A stretch of 64,000 nucleotides of DNA from Sinobaca qinghaiensis (lineage in GTDB: Bacteria > Bacillota > Bacilli > Bacillales > Marinococcaceae), in assembly GCF_003610495.1 (NCBI RefSeq), contig NZ_RAPK01000010.1:310001-374000 (forward strand). Reading direction: 5' to 3'. The notes under the pieces were generated by a model. It was not told where the DNA came from, searched no databases, and was given only the letters and a program-made list of their open reading frames with translations. The translations under genes were made by a program, and so were the position numbers. Positions 43,338 to 54,000 of the stretch are shown here, piece by piece; the stretch's first letter is position 1, and every line of letters starts with the position of its first letter.

Positions 43338-43382
43338 CAGGCCGGCCAGATGTAATACAACTGACCTGCCTGTTTGTTTTGT
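43338..43382 (+). terminator. Hairpin with T-rich tail near the MerR gene
   Basis: CAGGCCGGCCAGATGT (43338-43353) pairs with ACAACTGACCTGCCTG (43357-43372) at 13 of 16 positions, followed by TTTGTTTTGT on the plus strand. No plus-strand gene ends just before it. Confidence 0.45.
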
Positions 43383-43395
43383 CGTATAGTGGTCG

Positions 43396-43671
43396 TTAAA
43401 CGACGCCATTTTTTATTTTCTTTTTCTCAAGATTTTTAGCCACACGATAGCGGACAATCTGGAGGAGCAAATCATGTGGTATTGGCTGATCAAGCGGAAA
43501 TTGAACCGATCTTTTTCCTTGCTTGTAGGGGACAGGCTCTTGCTGAAACGCCATGATACAGCTTGGTACTTGGTAAACTCCGATTTGGTGTTCGAATACT
43601 TCAAAATGTATCAAGTTGCCGTTTAACAACATCGTTGGCATATTACAGCTGATTGTCTCATAAGAATCCAT
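43396..43671 (-). pseudogene. N-terminally truncated DUF1801 (YdhG-like) gene
   Basis: A 91-codon frame that matches the middle and end of DUF1801 proteins: YETISCNMPTMLLNG, LIHFEVFEHQIGVYQ and YKQGKRSVQFPLDQPIPHDL are all typical. Normal family members have 30-40 more residues before this point. The missing 5' part is replaced by the end of the zinc-hook ATPase gene, whose stop lies 11 bp upstream, and there is no ribosome binding site. This looks like the scar of an insertion that cut the DUF1801 gene. Confidence 0.7.
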
Positions 43672-43682
43672 ATTAATTTGAG

Positions 43683-46514
43683 TTATTTAGAAACAGGTAT
43701 GGAACTTCTTAGTCTATCCAATTCTTCATTGATTTCTGTCTTCAAAGACTTATACTCTGAATTAGAATTTCTTTCATTTAGCACTACCAATGGATCTGCT
43801 TTATCTATAAAATTTTGATCTTGCAACATCCTATTAGACTTGTCTATCTTGATTTGAGTTTTTACCAATTCTGATTCAAGTTCAATAATACTACTTTCTG
43901 GATTCATATCATGTTTGAACCTTTTTATAGAATGATATATAGCTGAAACTTCATCACTGTTCTTAGAATGCACAAAGTTCAGACTATGCTCATCAAAACT
44001 ATGATGTTCTTGGTTCTGAGCACTCCAGTTTATCAAATCTTTTTTAATAGATAATAGGTTTACGTTTCCTGGAAAATCATCAAGCAATTTCGTATAAATA
44101 CTTTCTAATGAAGGTTGTAATAAATTCGTTTTTCCTATATTTGTGAATCTACCAGTCAATTCAGCCTTACTATCAACACAATACTGCGTAGAGAATGTTT
44201 CGAACCAAATTCGACAGTATATTAAAGCCTGTCGAATATCGTATTTCCTCAAGGCTTCTTTGATTTTGTCTTCAAAACCAATATTATATTGAGTAAGTAC
44301 TGTCCCCATATTTGTATGATTTATAACATAACTTATGTTGTCTACATTTTTCCTATCAATCAAAGTACTATATTGGTTACAAAACCTTTCCCAAAAAAGT
44401 CTGTCGTGAGTAGTAATTATGAGTTGAGTTTTTTTAAGAAAAGCCTCGTTGTACAACATACTAATAATATTTGCCCTATGGTCACTATCAATTGCATTCA
44501 CTACATCATCAAATATTAGGAATGGAACATTATTACTTTCTGCTACTGCTAGCATTAATGCCAACCCCAAAGCTCTAAGATGCCCCTCACTTAAAAAAGT
44601 ATAAGCATCTATCTCCATACCATCACTCTTTGTTACGTAGATTCTATAATTGCCTTTTATCAAATTAAACTTAATATTAGTAACTTGCTCTGATTTATCA
44701 TCATGTGTGTTTATTAGAGAATAATATTTCAATAAAGCTTCTTCTACATTGCTTAACCTACCGCTCTCCAACTTTAACTTATAACTATTTAAATCATTAT
44801 AAAATTCAGCATAGTCTTCTTTAACTTCTTGTAATAATAAATTATATTCTTCCTCTTTTTTTTCGGCTTCTCTCAAAGTCTCTTCTTGTTGAGTAAACTC
44901 TGTTAATGAACTATTTATAGTTGATAGTTTATTATTAATATAATTAAAGGATCTTAACAAAGTACTCAAGTCAGATACTTCACTATTAATTTTTTCACGT
45001 TCACGTTCGAGCTCTACAGTTTTTGTTCCTGAGACCTCAATCTCACTTGAGATAATCTCCAAATTAATGAAATATGTTTTTATTTCTTTTCTTACTTGGT
45101 ATATATTTTTTATAAACTCTTCCAAATGCATTGTAGTAGAAGTAGTATCCTTTCCTTCTAACACATTTAACTTCTCTACAATTTGGTCAATTTTTTTATT
45201 TTTTAGGGATTGGAAATTACTCGAGTTTTCTTTATAGTCACTAATCATTTTTCTAACATAATTGTAATCGTCCCTAGACAAACTTTCTTCCAAATCTTTA
45301 ATTGCTTTTTTTAAATTAGTAACTTCTTTTAACTGTGCCAATTCTTTTTCCGCTTTTTTCTCTGGATGTTTAGTAACTTGGCTCAAAGGTGTTTCACATG
45401 ATGGACAATGAGTTAAATCTGAATTAATAATATTTTTTAAGGTAGTATAAAAAGATTCGTAATCCATATTTATAGCTTGTTCTGCTAATTCATCTTTCAA
45501 ACCATTATAATCTTTTAATTTTCGTATCATAAAAAATAAATTCTTTATAATCACTTTATAATCTTGATACTTAATTTGATGCTTATGTAGGCTCTCTATT
45601 TTTTCATCAATATGTTTTATATTAGAATTCTTTTCCTTTATTAGATCCTCTATTTCAGATAAACTAATTTGATATTTCTTTTTAACGTCTTCAACAATTT
45701 TATAAATATCACTTTCGTATTCTTTCTTAATATTTAGATTAGTCTCATTGTGCTCACGTAATTTTTTTAAAGCTTTTTTTTGTTTTTCTTCAAGTAATTC
45801 GTCTATGTTAAAACTAATTGGTTTTACGAATGATGAAACTAAATTGTCCAATTCTTGCATTCCTAGTAGGTTAGCTACTATATCTTTTTCTCTTACACCT
45901 GTGTCTTTTGAACCCAATAGAGCAAATTCTTGGAGGCGATTCTTCTCAATAAAGCTGATTTGAAAATACTCATATTCTAATTCAGAAAGGCTTTCGGTGG
46001 AAAAATGGGGATGATTAAATTTTAAATCAATTTTAGGTTTTTCAGAATTTCTTTTTGCATAGTTGCTTACTGTTACATTTCTTCTCTTCGCTTCTTTAAG
46101 GTTTGAAGTTAATTTGAATTCAAATGCTTCACAAAAAGAAGTTTTTCCAGATCCATTAGGTCCAAAGAAGATATTTTTGTTTTTATTTAAAGGGATAAAG
46201 ATGCCATAATCTTCTTCGTTCAAAGAGCCAAATCCTCTAAAATTTTTAATTTGAATCGAATCAATAGTAGGATAATCATAAGTTATCCCTTCTTTTTGTT
46301 TAACCGTAAGATGGCTTATTATCTTATCACCCTTTTTGACTTTTTTACTTAGAGTATTTCTGTTTAGATTGAAATCAGCCAATTCTTCCTTAATCATGCT
46401 ACTTAGCCTTCCGTCTTGCTTTAAATTTTTGTACGTTGCCCAAAGGATAAATTTATAAGTATCTGATTTCCCTTGATAATAATCTTCTATAAATTTCTTA
46501 AGATAAAACCTCAT
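43683..46514 (-). CDS. SMC/RecF-like AAA ATPase with zinc hook
   Basis: A 943-residue ATPase. After a helical N-terminal extension (1-80) comes Walker A FGPNGSGKTS (117-126), then two coiled-coil arms meeting at CPSC (about residues 369-372), an Rad50-type hook. LSEGHLRALGLALML is the signature and FLIFDDVVNAID (about 665-676) the Walker B. The last 220 residues are a helical domain with a conserved-looking EHHSFDEHSLNFVH. The layout recalls RloC-like ATPases, which end in an anticodon nuclease, but I cannot match the nuclease residues. AGGTGGG precedes the ATG at 46514. No partner gene is visible. Probably a single-gene defence or DNA-end sensing protein. Confidence 0.75.
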   Translation of the reverse strand: MRFYLKKFIEDYYQGKSDTYKFILWATYKNLKQDGRLSSMIKEELADFNLNRNTLSKKVKKGDKIISHLTVKQKEGITYDYPTIDSIQIKNFRGFGSLNEEDYGIFIPLNKNKNIFFGPNGSGKTSFCEAFEFKLTSNLKEAKRRNVTVSNYAKRNSEKPKIDLKFNHPHFSTESLSELEYEYFQISFIEKNRLQEFALLGSKDTGVREKDIVANLLGMQELDNLVSSFVKPISFNIDELLEEKQKKALKKLREHNETNLNIKKEYESDIYKIVEDVKKKYQISLSEIEDLIKEKNSNIKHIDEKIESLHKHQIKYQDYKVIIKNLFFMIRKLKDYNGLKDELAEQAINMDYESFYTTLKNIINSDLTHCPSCETPLSQVTKHPEKKAEKELAQLKEVTNLKKAIKDLEESLSRDDYNYVRKMISDYKENSSNFQSLKNKKIDQIVEKLNVLEGKDTTSTTMHLEEFIKNIYQVRKEIKTYFINLEIISSEIEVSGTKTVELEREREKINSEVSDLSTLLRSFNYINNKLSTINSSLTEFTQQEETLREAEKKEEEYNLLLQEVKEDYAEFYNDLNSYKLKLESGRLSNVEEALLKYYSLINTHDDKSEQVTNIKFNLIKGNYRIYVTKSDGMEIDAYTFLSEGHLRALGLALMLAVAESNNVPFLIFDDVVNAIDSDHRANIISMLYNEAFLKKTQLIITTHDRLFWERFCNQYSTLIDRKNVDNISYVINHTNMGTVLTQYNIGFEDKIKEALRKYDIRQALIYCRIWFETFSTQYCVDSKAELTGRFTNIGKTNLLQPSLESIYTKLLDDFPGNVNLLSIKKDLINWSAQNQEHHSFDEHSLNFVHSKNSDEVSAIYHSIKRFKHDMNPESSIIELESELVKTQIKIDKSNRMLQDQNFIDKADPLVVLNERNSNSEYKSLKTEINEELDRLRSSIPVSK

Positions 46515-46731
46515 TACAGTCCCACCTACTCCCTCCTAGTATATTCCAACGATAACACAATTTACTGAATTATTGGTATATATGTTCTCAGGCTATTTTT
46601 AATAGCTGGGAAGTATAGTTCTCTGTAATTTCCCCTTACGCTTAAAACTAATTTTTAAATTAATTTGATTTTCAATTAATAAACAACATTTCAAAATTAA
46701 CGTATTGTTACATATATCTCTTACAAATAAA

Positions 46732-46771
46732 AAAAGCCTCCCAAAAGTTTATAAACTTTTGGAAGGCTTTT
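46732..46771. terminator. Strong terminator downstream of the groEL tail
   Basis: AAAAGCCT and AGGCTTTT enclose CCAAAAGTTTATAAACTTTTGG, here noted only by its arms, giving a nearly perfect 20-bp stem. The minus strand continues as TTTTTTTATT. It is placed as expected for the natural terminator of the gene whose tail is at 46836. Confidence 0.85.
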
Positions 46772-46835
46772 GAATTTAGTTTTAAAAAAAGCAGAACGGT
46801 TCTTAAAATCTATGATACAAGATTTTAAAAGGCTA

Positions 46836-46853
46836 CTACATCATGCCGCCCAT
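46836..46853 (-). pseudogene. Stray 3' end of groEL
   Basis: On the minus strand ATGGGCGGCATGATGTAG encodes the MGGMM-stop tail that ends GroEL. Nothing before it (reading leftward on the minus strand from the right) resembles groEL, so only this tail is present. It may be the displaced end left by an element that integrated at the 3' end of groEL. Confidence 0.6.
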
Positions 46854-46927
46854 ACTTCTTGATAAAAGAAACAAATTCATTTTTTTGTATTTCAGTTCAT
46901 TTAAGTTGATATATCAGTCATTAGAGC

Positions 46928-46960
46928 AGTTCACTAGGTTACGCTAGTGAACTCTTTTTT
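46928..46960 (+). terminator. Orphan terminator
   Basis: AGTTCACTAG and CTAGTGAACT form a perfect 10-bp stem around a six-base loop, followed by CTTTTTT on the plus strand. No plus-strand gene lies upstream, so it may be a leftover from an inserted or deleted gene. Confidence 0.75.
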
Positions 46961-47064
46961 ATGCTATTTGATTTAACTGTGTGAGCAAAATGTTAGCATA
47001 TAATTACTAATATTTTTTGTAAAAAAAATCAACTAAGTGATTACTTAGTTGATTTCTATTTGGT

Positions 47065-47223
47065 TTATACCTTTTCTAATAGTTTTCTTTCAAGCTCTCG
47101 AGAACGTTTTTCACTACTCGAATTAGACAATCTATTTGCTTTAGTAACAGGCTTTTTATTAATTTCTTTTCTTTTTAATTGTTTTTCACTAAGTCTTTTG
47201 TAAGCTTCTGGTGATAATTTCAT
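47065..47223 (-). CDS. SpoIISB-like antitoxin, 52 residues
   Basis: A small basic protein (KLSPEAYKRLSEKQLKRK at the start, RSRELERKLLEK near the end), rich in Lys, Arg and Ser and probably disordered. GGGAGAG lies about nine bases before the ATG at 47223. It is the first gene after the SpoIISA-like toxin on the same strand, 66 bp away. SpoIISB of B. subtilis is likewise a 56-residue basic, disordered protein placed directly after SpoIISA, which it binds and neutralises. Sequence identity is low, so the assignment rests on size, composition, position and a similar KENERL-type C-terminus. Confidence 0.6.
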   Translation of the reverse strand: MKLSPEAYKRLSEKQLKRKEINKKPVTKANRLSNSSSEKRSRELERKLLEKV

Positions 47224-47289
47224 AAAAGGTTCACTCTCCCTTTATAAGTTGTTCTTAATTTCTATACTTTATTTTATCACTTATATCAT

Positions 47290-48249
47290 TTAAATTCCAT
47301 TCATTTTTATAGCATTAAATAAATATGTCAAGTTAATAATATGGAAACCATCGACATTTTCTATATTATTAACTCTAGATTTTAAAAGTATAATTAAAGA
47401 TGTCTCGTTTAAATAAATTGGAATAAGTAAATAATGTTCAACAGAGTATCTTTCCAGCTCTATAAATTGACTATCGTATAAAGTTTCAATAATATTTTCT
47501 AATACATCTGATTCATTAGTTTTGTTATTCTCCATATTTATAACCATTTCTTCATAATTAATTGTGTGCTTTTTTGATATCATGTCTATCGTATTAGTTA
47601 GTGCCTCAAAAATTTTATCACTAGCATAAGATTCTCCTAAGTTATAAACATAGGAATTAATTGAAAATGACGTACAGTAAAAATCCAAAAAAGTTCGCAA
47701 AGATTCTTCAACAGATAAATCTTTTGATATAGATCCATATGCACTTTCTGAATTTTGAATCAAGATAGAACATTCATTTGTTTTTTGTAACCATTGAAGT
47801 TGTTTTTTTCTAAAATCTTCTACATATTCATTAAATTCATTATCATGTTGAAATTCAAACTTTCCTATTTTATTTACAAACGGTGTATTAAATATTGAAA
47901 TATCTATAAAAACAATACAAATAGCTGCTACAAGCAATACGAGCCATTCTTCAAATGATATCAAATTCAAATATAGACCAATGATTATGCAAAATATAAA
48001 AATAAAATAAAGCGATCTTCTAAACTTCCTTTTATTGTCTTTATACCACTTTATTGATTTTCTTCTAAGCTTTTTTGTTTCTTCCTTCATTACTGATCGG
48101 GAACTTTTGGATAGTAAAAAGAGGATTCTCCATGGCTTTATTAAGTAATAATACCAAGTATATCCGGAGCTTACTGACCAAATAAATACTATATAAAATA
48201 ACATAAAGATTAAAGCAATTTTTAAACTAGAAAAATCCACTAAATTCAA
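47290..48249 (-). CDS. SpoIISA-like membrane toxin
   Basis: A 319-residue protein with three hydrophobic helices (about residues 8-28, 80-98 and 103-121) followed by a cytoplasmic domain. The order of features follows B. subtilis SpoIISA (248 residues): EEWLVLLVAAICIVFID aligns with its third helix, then a coiled stretch, a GS-I motif, and LLIPIYLNETSLIILLKS aligns with VVLIPFTIETQNYVIKLTS, here given as short landmarks. SpoIISA kills by damaging the membrane and has a GAF-like cytoplasmic domain. Start TTG at 48249 after AGGTG. The SpoIISB-like gene follows. It is placed 29 bp after hsdS, so it may be transcribed with the restriction operon. Confidence 0.7.
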   Translation of the reverse strand: MNLVDFSSLKIALIFMLFYIVFIWSVSSGYTWYYYLIKPWRILFLLSKSSRSVMKEETKKLRRKSIKWYKDNKRKFRRSLYFIFIFCIIIGLYLNLISFEEWLVLLVAAICIVFIDISIFNTPFVNKIGKFEFQHDNEFNEYVEDFRKKQLQWLQKTNECSILIQNSESAYGSISKDLSVEESLRTFLDFYCTSFSINSYVYNLGESYASDKIFEALTNTIDMISKKHTINYEEMVINMENNKTNESDVLENIIETLYDSQFIELERYSVEHYLLIPIYLNETSLIILLKSRVNNIENVDGFHIINLTYLFNAIKMNGI

Positions 48250-48278
48250 AAGCTACACCTACTTCTAATAACTTTTAT

Positions 48279-49631
48279 TTATAATTGACCTTTAAAAGCT
48301 TTAGACAAGATTGATTTTTGTAGAACCTCTATTTTTCCTTCAAAATATTTAATATTTTCAATACAGGTATTTTCATTTTCAATAATTTTGTCTAGTTTTT
48401 CCACTATAGTCTTTTGCTTACTAAGACTTGGTAAAGAAAAAGTCATTTTTTTGAATATTGATAAACTGATTTTTTGTTGAGCTACGCCTTTACTCATTTT
48501 CAATATTTGTTTTTTTACTATAGGTGATTCTATAACATACTTTATAAAGTTGTTATCTGCTAAAGCAGGATTCACCTTTAATTTTATACAATCAGCCGTA
48601 ATAATAGCTTTTGTTACGTTTGAGGGACATAAATCTACGTCTCCTGGTGGATCTCCCATTTTTGTAACTAAAATATCTCCACTTGTTACTGAATGCTTAT
48701 TTAGTTTTTCTGCTTTTTTTTCTGAAACATATTTTCTATTCAATAAATAATTGGAACTTCTAATATTTTTAACAAAAATTAATGGAACTCCTTCAGTGGA
48801 ATAATCAGTAACTTTCAGATCGCTTCCAAAAGGACCGATAGCAATTGAGTACTTATCTTTAGCTGCAATTGATTCGAAGTTTGTAATAATCCATTTTTTT
48901 GCATTTTCCTTTTGTTCAAAAAAATATTCTATACTCTCATCATCTAATATTTCAATGGAACTACTATTCACATTCTCCATAAATTCATCAAAAATGGCCG
49001 CTCTACGCAGTTCAAAAGAGCTTTTTGCCTCTTCCATTAGTTTTTTTGCCTGATAGATTTTTTCTACTAATACTTCAATTTTTCTTGCTATACTTATTTG
49101 AGTTTTTAAAGGAGGTAACGCTATAGGATAATTTTCAACCAATTTTGGTTTTGCTCTAGTAAGCGAACCACCAACTCCTGAGACATCTTTTGTAATTAGT
49201 TTTCGGAAATAAGGGGATTGAAGCAAATATAATAAGTATTTAGGTTCTACAAAGTTCTCATTAGATATAACAATCCATTCAGTTGAAGCTATTAGTGGGT
49301 ATTCATTTTCTTCTCCAACTAACCATACTCTGTTAATTCTAGGATTAATTTTGCTTAATAAAATTTCATTCTTGGAGATCATTTGTTTATTAGATTTGAT
49401 ATCTTTTCCTCTCGTCTTTTCAGGCTTAGATGTAGGGAAACTCGGTATGCTATATAATTCAAATATTTGTTCTTGATCTCTAGTTGGATTGATTGATCTT
49501 TTTTTTGAACTATTAATATCTTTTAAATAAACCCACTTCCAACTTTCAGGAATTTCAAAAGGCTGTTCTTCTAACGGTACTACTGGCAATGCATAAAAAT
49601 TTTCAGTAATATATTTCTCTGAATTAGTCAT
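48279..49631 (-). CDS. hsdS: Type I restriction-modification specificity subunit HsdS
   Basis: A 450-residue DNA-recognition subunit that sets the target sequence of the type I complex. It has two target recognition domains (about residues 20-185 and 225-400), each followed by a long conserved helix: PLKTQISIARKIEVLVEKI after the first and SLSKQKTIVEKLDKIIEN after the second, where the subunit spaces its two half-sites. IPESWKWVYL and the GPFGSDLK motif are typical. It overlaps hsdM by eight bases (ATGACTAA) with AGGAGTG before the start. The target cannot be predicted by eye. Confidence 0.93.
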   Translation of the reverse strand: MTNSEKYITENFYALPVVPLEEQPFEIPESWKWVYLKDINSSKKRSINPTRDQEQIFELYSIPSFPTSKPEKTRGKDIKSNKQMISKNEILLSKINPRINRVWLVGEENEYPLIASTEWIVISNENFVEPKYLLYLLQSPYFRKLITKDVSGVGGSLTRAKPKLVENYPIALPPLKTQISIARKIEVLVEKIYQAKKLMEEAKSSFELRRAAIFDEFMENVNSSSIEILDDESIEYFFEQKENAKKWIITNFESIAAKDKYSIAIGPFGSDLKVTDYSTEGVPLIFVKNIRSSNYLLNRKYVSEKKAEKLNKHSVTSGDILVTKMGDPPGDVDLCPSNVTKAIITADCIKLKVNPALADNNFIKYVIESPIVKKQILKMSKGVAQQKISLSIFKKMTFSLPSLSKQKTIVEKLDKIIENENTCIENIKYFEGKIEVLQKSILSKAFKGQL

Positions 49632-51096
49632 ACTTCATCACTCCTGAAACTCCCACTTTGGTTTCTTCTGTATTTTCTGGTTTATTATTTTTAACTTCTT
49701 TTAGTTCACTTACTACCTCATTTAATAAGCCGATAGCTTCTTCTAACTTATCGATTGTTTCTTCTGCTGATTCTATAGGATCTGGTAGATTATCATAAGC
49801 TTCAAGAGATTCATCCGCAATAAGACCAATGTCTAGACTATTATTTTTCTTTTTTATTTCTTCTAATGTAAATAAATTCCAACGTTTATCAGAAACGTTT
49901 TCTCTATTATCAGAAAAGTAGGCCGTTTGAAAGTCATTAAAATGTTTTTCTCTTAACGGTGTCCGCTTTCCAAACTTATCCATGTTTGTTCTCATATCAT
50001 AGACCCATACATTTTTTGTATTTTCTACATCGCTCTTACCACGAGTGAAAAAGAGAACATTAGTCTTAACACCTTGAGCATAAAAAATACCTGTAGGAAG
50101 ACGAAGGATGGTATGAAGGTTACACTTATCCATAAGATCTTTCCTGATTTTTTCTCCAGTTCCATCTTCAAACAAAACATTGTCTGGAAGAACCACTGCT
50201 GCACGAGCTTTGCCATCTGCTTTAAGTGAACGATATATATGTTGTAAGAAATTCAACTGTTTATTTGTAGTTGTAAAAGTGAAATCATCTCGCGTTGGTC
50301 GTTCACCTCCTTGTTTTGTTCCAAAAGGAGGATTAGTCATAATAACATCGTATCCTTTAAGTCCTTTTCCCATCTCAGATAATGTATCACCTAACCGAAT
50401 ATCTCCCTGAATATCATGTAACATCGCATTCATAAGAGCTAATCGATGGGTATCTTTTACTAACTCTACCCCTGTAAAAGCTTTCTTAGTTTGAAATTCA
50501 GCTTCTAGCTGACCTAAATCAAAATAATCATCTGTTTTTTCGCGTATATGACGATCTGCTGCAATCATAAAACCAAACGTTCCTGCTGCCGGGTCATTAC
50601 ATTTCTCTCCTGGTTGTGGATCTACTGTTTTAACGATCGCATCAATAAGGGGACGTGGCGTGAAGTATTGCCCCGCTCCAGACTTAGTTTCGCTAGCATT
50701 TTTTTCTAGCAAACCTTCATACAAATCACCGAGGCCTTCTTCTTTAGCACTGTACCAATCTAAATTATCGATCGATCGAATAATTTTTTCTAAATTTTTC
50801 GGTTCATCTATATTAGTTTGGGCATTAACATAGATTTGCTTTAATGTGTCACTCTCTTGCTGGCCCAAATCAATTAATAACTTTTGGTAATGTGTCTTCA
50901 GTTCAATACCATGCAACTTTTGAAGGGAGTCCCATCGATATTTCTCTGGTATCTTTTCCTCTTGTTCTGTTTCTTTCATCATTTTTAAGAATAAGAGATA
51001 AGTGAGTTCCGTTACATACTGATGATATGTGATCCCATCATCTCTTAACACGTTACATAAATTCCAAAGTTTTTGTACTATATCTTGATTTCCCAT
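49624..51096 (-). CDS. hsdM: Type I restriction-modification methyltransferase subunit HsdM
   Basis: A 490-residue N6-adenine methyltransferase. The HsdM N-terminal helical domain (1-125) is followed by the SAM-binding motif I NDPAAGTFGF (about 167-176), the catalytic NPPF (255-258) and GAGQYFTPRPLIDAIV before motif I, where FTPR is typical. With HsdS it methylates the host's own sites; with HsdR it forms the restriction complex. The ATG at 51096 follows the hsdR stop with no gap, and AAGGAGC lies inside hsdR. Confidence 0.95.
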   Translation of the reverse strand: MGNQDIVQKLWNLCNVLRDDGITYHQYVTELTYLLFLKMMKETEQEEKIPEKYRWDSLQKLHGIELKTHYQKLLIDLGQQESDTLKQIYVNAQTNIDEPKNLEKIIRSIDNLDWYSAKEEGLGDLYEGLLEKNASETKSGAGQYFTPRPLIDAIVKTVDPQPGEKCNDPAAGTFGFMIAADRHIREKTDDYFDLGQLEAEFQTKKAFTGVELVKDTHRLALMNAMLHDIQGDIRLGDTLSEMGKGLKGYDVIMTNPPFGTKQGGERPTRDDFTFTTTNKQLNFLQHIYRSLKADGKARAAVVLPDNVLFEDGTGEKIRKDLMDKCNLHTILRLPTGIFYAQGVKTNVLFFTRGKSDVENTKNVWVYDMRTNMDKFGKRTPLREKHFNDFQTAYFSDNRENVSDKRWNLFTLEEIKKKNNSLDIGLIADESLEAYDNLPDPIESAEETIDKLEEAIGLLNEVVSELKEVKNNKPENTEETKVGVSGVMKYD

Positions 51097-54000
51097 TTAT
51101 GCTTGCTCCTTGTTGTTGTGAGTATATAATGCCTGGTTAATCTTACTAACAATTTCCTCCATTTGTCCATGGAAGATAATGTCTAATTGTTTATATCCAC
51201 CACGACTTTTAAATGGTTCTACGTTAAATGCTTTTTCTGGATCCGGATCAAGAATAGACTCTTTTAACAATTGTTTTTCGATTTTTTCTAACCATTGCCT
51301 TTGTACTGGTGGCCAGGATTTCATCTGATAAATATCTTTCATGGCTATTTTAATACGATCCTCATGACTCACTAAAGGATCACCTATAGCCTGTTTTCTT
51401 ACGAAGCTAATAATATCTGCAGCAATATCTTCATTTTTTGCATCGCGCCATGCTGTCTGAAGTCCTGCCTCTGTAAATCCTTGTTGATCCAATGCAATAC
51501 GTAGCTCTCTTAGTTGCTCTCTTGTGAGTTCCTTGGGACGGGTACATACTACCTGCAGTGCGGGGATTTTATTCATATTTTCTTGGATAAAGGTATGAAA
51601 TTGCTCCAGATAATCCTCTGGTTTATCCGCCTTACCATATCCGCGAGTAACTTCTATTAATTCATCTTCGTGATTTGAAATATACTGTTTGGCTGAGCGG
51701 TATCGGTTTTCATCTAAAAAGGGAATGAGAGTTGGTTTGTCTCTCAATAATTCAATAACTTCATTAGAAGTACTGCCTTTTATCCATTGAACGAATTCTG
51801 TAACCGTAAACCCATCCATTAATGTTTCAAATATCTGATGATCTTCTTCATTCCATGATTGTTTTTTCCTTTGGATTTTTGCTGCTAGTTCTTCTTGATG
51901 TTGTTTCTGTTCTGCGGGTGCTTCAATTTGTTCCAATTCATCTACAATTTGCTCGACAGAAACCTTAGGTCGTTTAACAACTGGTTTCATATCTGAATAA
52001 GCCTTTAAGCTTTCGTATAATCCTACCGCATCATAAATCGCAAAGTACTCTTTTCCAATATCTTCACAAAGTCTTGTGGCACGTCCCAGCATTTGCTCAT
52101 ATAAAATGCGAGAGCGAACGCGACGCATAAACACAATATTGGTTATGGCCGGGACATCTATTCCGGTGGTTAGGAGATCTACGGTTACTACGATATTAGG
52201 ATTTCGTTCATTTTTAAATTGCTTAATCGCATAAGAAGGATCTTTAATAGAACCAGTTATTTTCATAATTGCATTGTCTTCTACCGGTCCATGAATAGTC
52301 TCAAGCTTTTCTTTCAGCATATTTACTATCATATCCGCGTGATCGTCCGTAGCTGCAAAAACTAGCGTCTTGCCTAAACTCATCGGATCAATATAATTAG
52401 ATAACTCGGTCAATACCACTTCGTTAAAATTTTTCGTGATGACCATTTTGTTAAAATGAGTGACGTCTAAATTCACTTCATCTTCTAACATTTCTTTATT
52501 TATTTCGCCTGACTGTGGATCATAGTAGTCTACTTCTTCTCCCTGTTTCCAACGAATTCCTTGTTGTTTCAGTGCTGTTTCGAACTGATAGGGAGGTTCG
52601 TGATCAATTAAATATCCATCTATGACTGCTTCTCGGTACGTATAGGTATATACGGGATTACCAAATATATCTACAGTATGAAGAGCGGGAGTAGCGGTCA
52701 ATCCAATAGGAACCGCATCAAAATACTCTAACACTTGGCGATATTTACTAACATATTCTTTTTGATCGCGAAACATCATTTCGGTTTCTGACATTTCTTT
52801 ATCCAATGTGTATCCTCTATGTGCCTCATCAACAATAATACAGTCGTATTGATCTACCGTCGGCTTCTGACTATCGTCTTCTTGATAAAATAACCGCTTC
52901 ACCATGCCTTGTACTGTAGCAATTTGGACCTTGGTTTCTCCTTCTGGAGATTTATCGTTTAGTGTTTGAAGATTAAAGATCTCTGTAAAAGACATATAGT
53001 CTTCTAACTTTGAATCTTTAAATGCTGCTTCAGCCTGTTCACCAAGAGCTGATCGATCTACTAAAAACAAAATCCGATGAAACCTTTTTGCTTTAATTAG
53101 ACGGTAGATCAAGCCTATAGCAAGTCTAGTTTTTCCAGTACCCGTTGCTAAAGCAAGCAGAGCCTCTCGTTTACCATTTCTCAAAGCGTCTTCTACAGCC
53201 AAAATAGCTTCTTCTTGATAAGTACGTAGCTTTAAATAATCAAGAGGTTCCTCATTTAATTTTTTAGTTGCTTCGCCTAAATCTTTTTTAGCTAGCTCTT
53301 TTAAACCACTTGGACTGTAGATTTTTTGTAACGCTCGTGGATGATTAGTCGGAGATCTTGCATCTAAAAACCATACCCCGGATTTATCTTGAATTTGTTT
53401 TAAATAAGCTCTTCCATTCGTAGCAAATAAAAATGGTACACTGTACTCCCCGTTAGACTCCAAAATTACTTCGTCTTCTTTTTGTTCCACATTTCTAGCA
53501 TATATTTTAGCTTGTTCAATATCAGCAGGTATATTTTTGCTTTTTCTTTTCGCTTCAATAATCCCTAAAAATTCTAGTCCAACAAATAAAGCGTAATCTA
53601 CCCGCCCTCCATTTACAGGCCATTCTGCAATAGCTTTATCCTTATTCTTTTCGGGACGAGTGCCCTTACTATAACGAATGTTATTTGTGTCTGCTACCCA
53701 TCCTGCGTCTCTTAGTTGTTCATCAATAATTTCTCTTGTTTCATCTTCATTTAATTGCAAATTCTTGCTGGACTGCTGAGCATGTTGTTTTCTTTTTGTT
53801 TTTTCAGATGCCTGAACATATACTTGCCGCTTACGTAAATTGTCTAGATCTTCCTTAAGAGTGCCTATTTCTATTTCATACTGTTCTTGAAGCACAGTAA
53901 GTTCTTTAGCGTTTATTAATTGCTCTTGTTGGGGCTTTTGATAATCAGGAATTTTATAATCCCAATCTCCATAAACCTCCATCATCCAAACACCTATATG

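Larger units (their letters stand above)
46515..47064. other. Gene-free stretch with groEL tail and two terminators
   Basis: About 550 bases between the zinc-hook ATPase and the SpoIISB-like gene. It contains a bidirectional terminator (46732-46771), the 18-bp groEL 3' end (46836-46853) and an orphan plus-strand terminator (46928-46960). No promoter could be defined for the ATPase gene, which must start within it. Confidence 0.65.
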
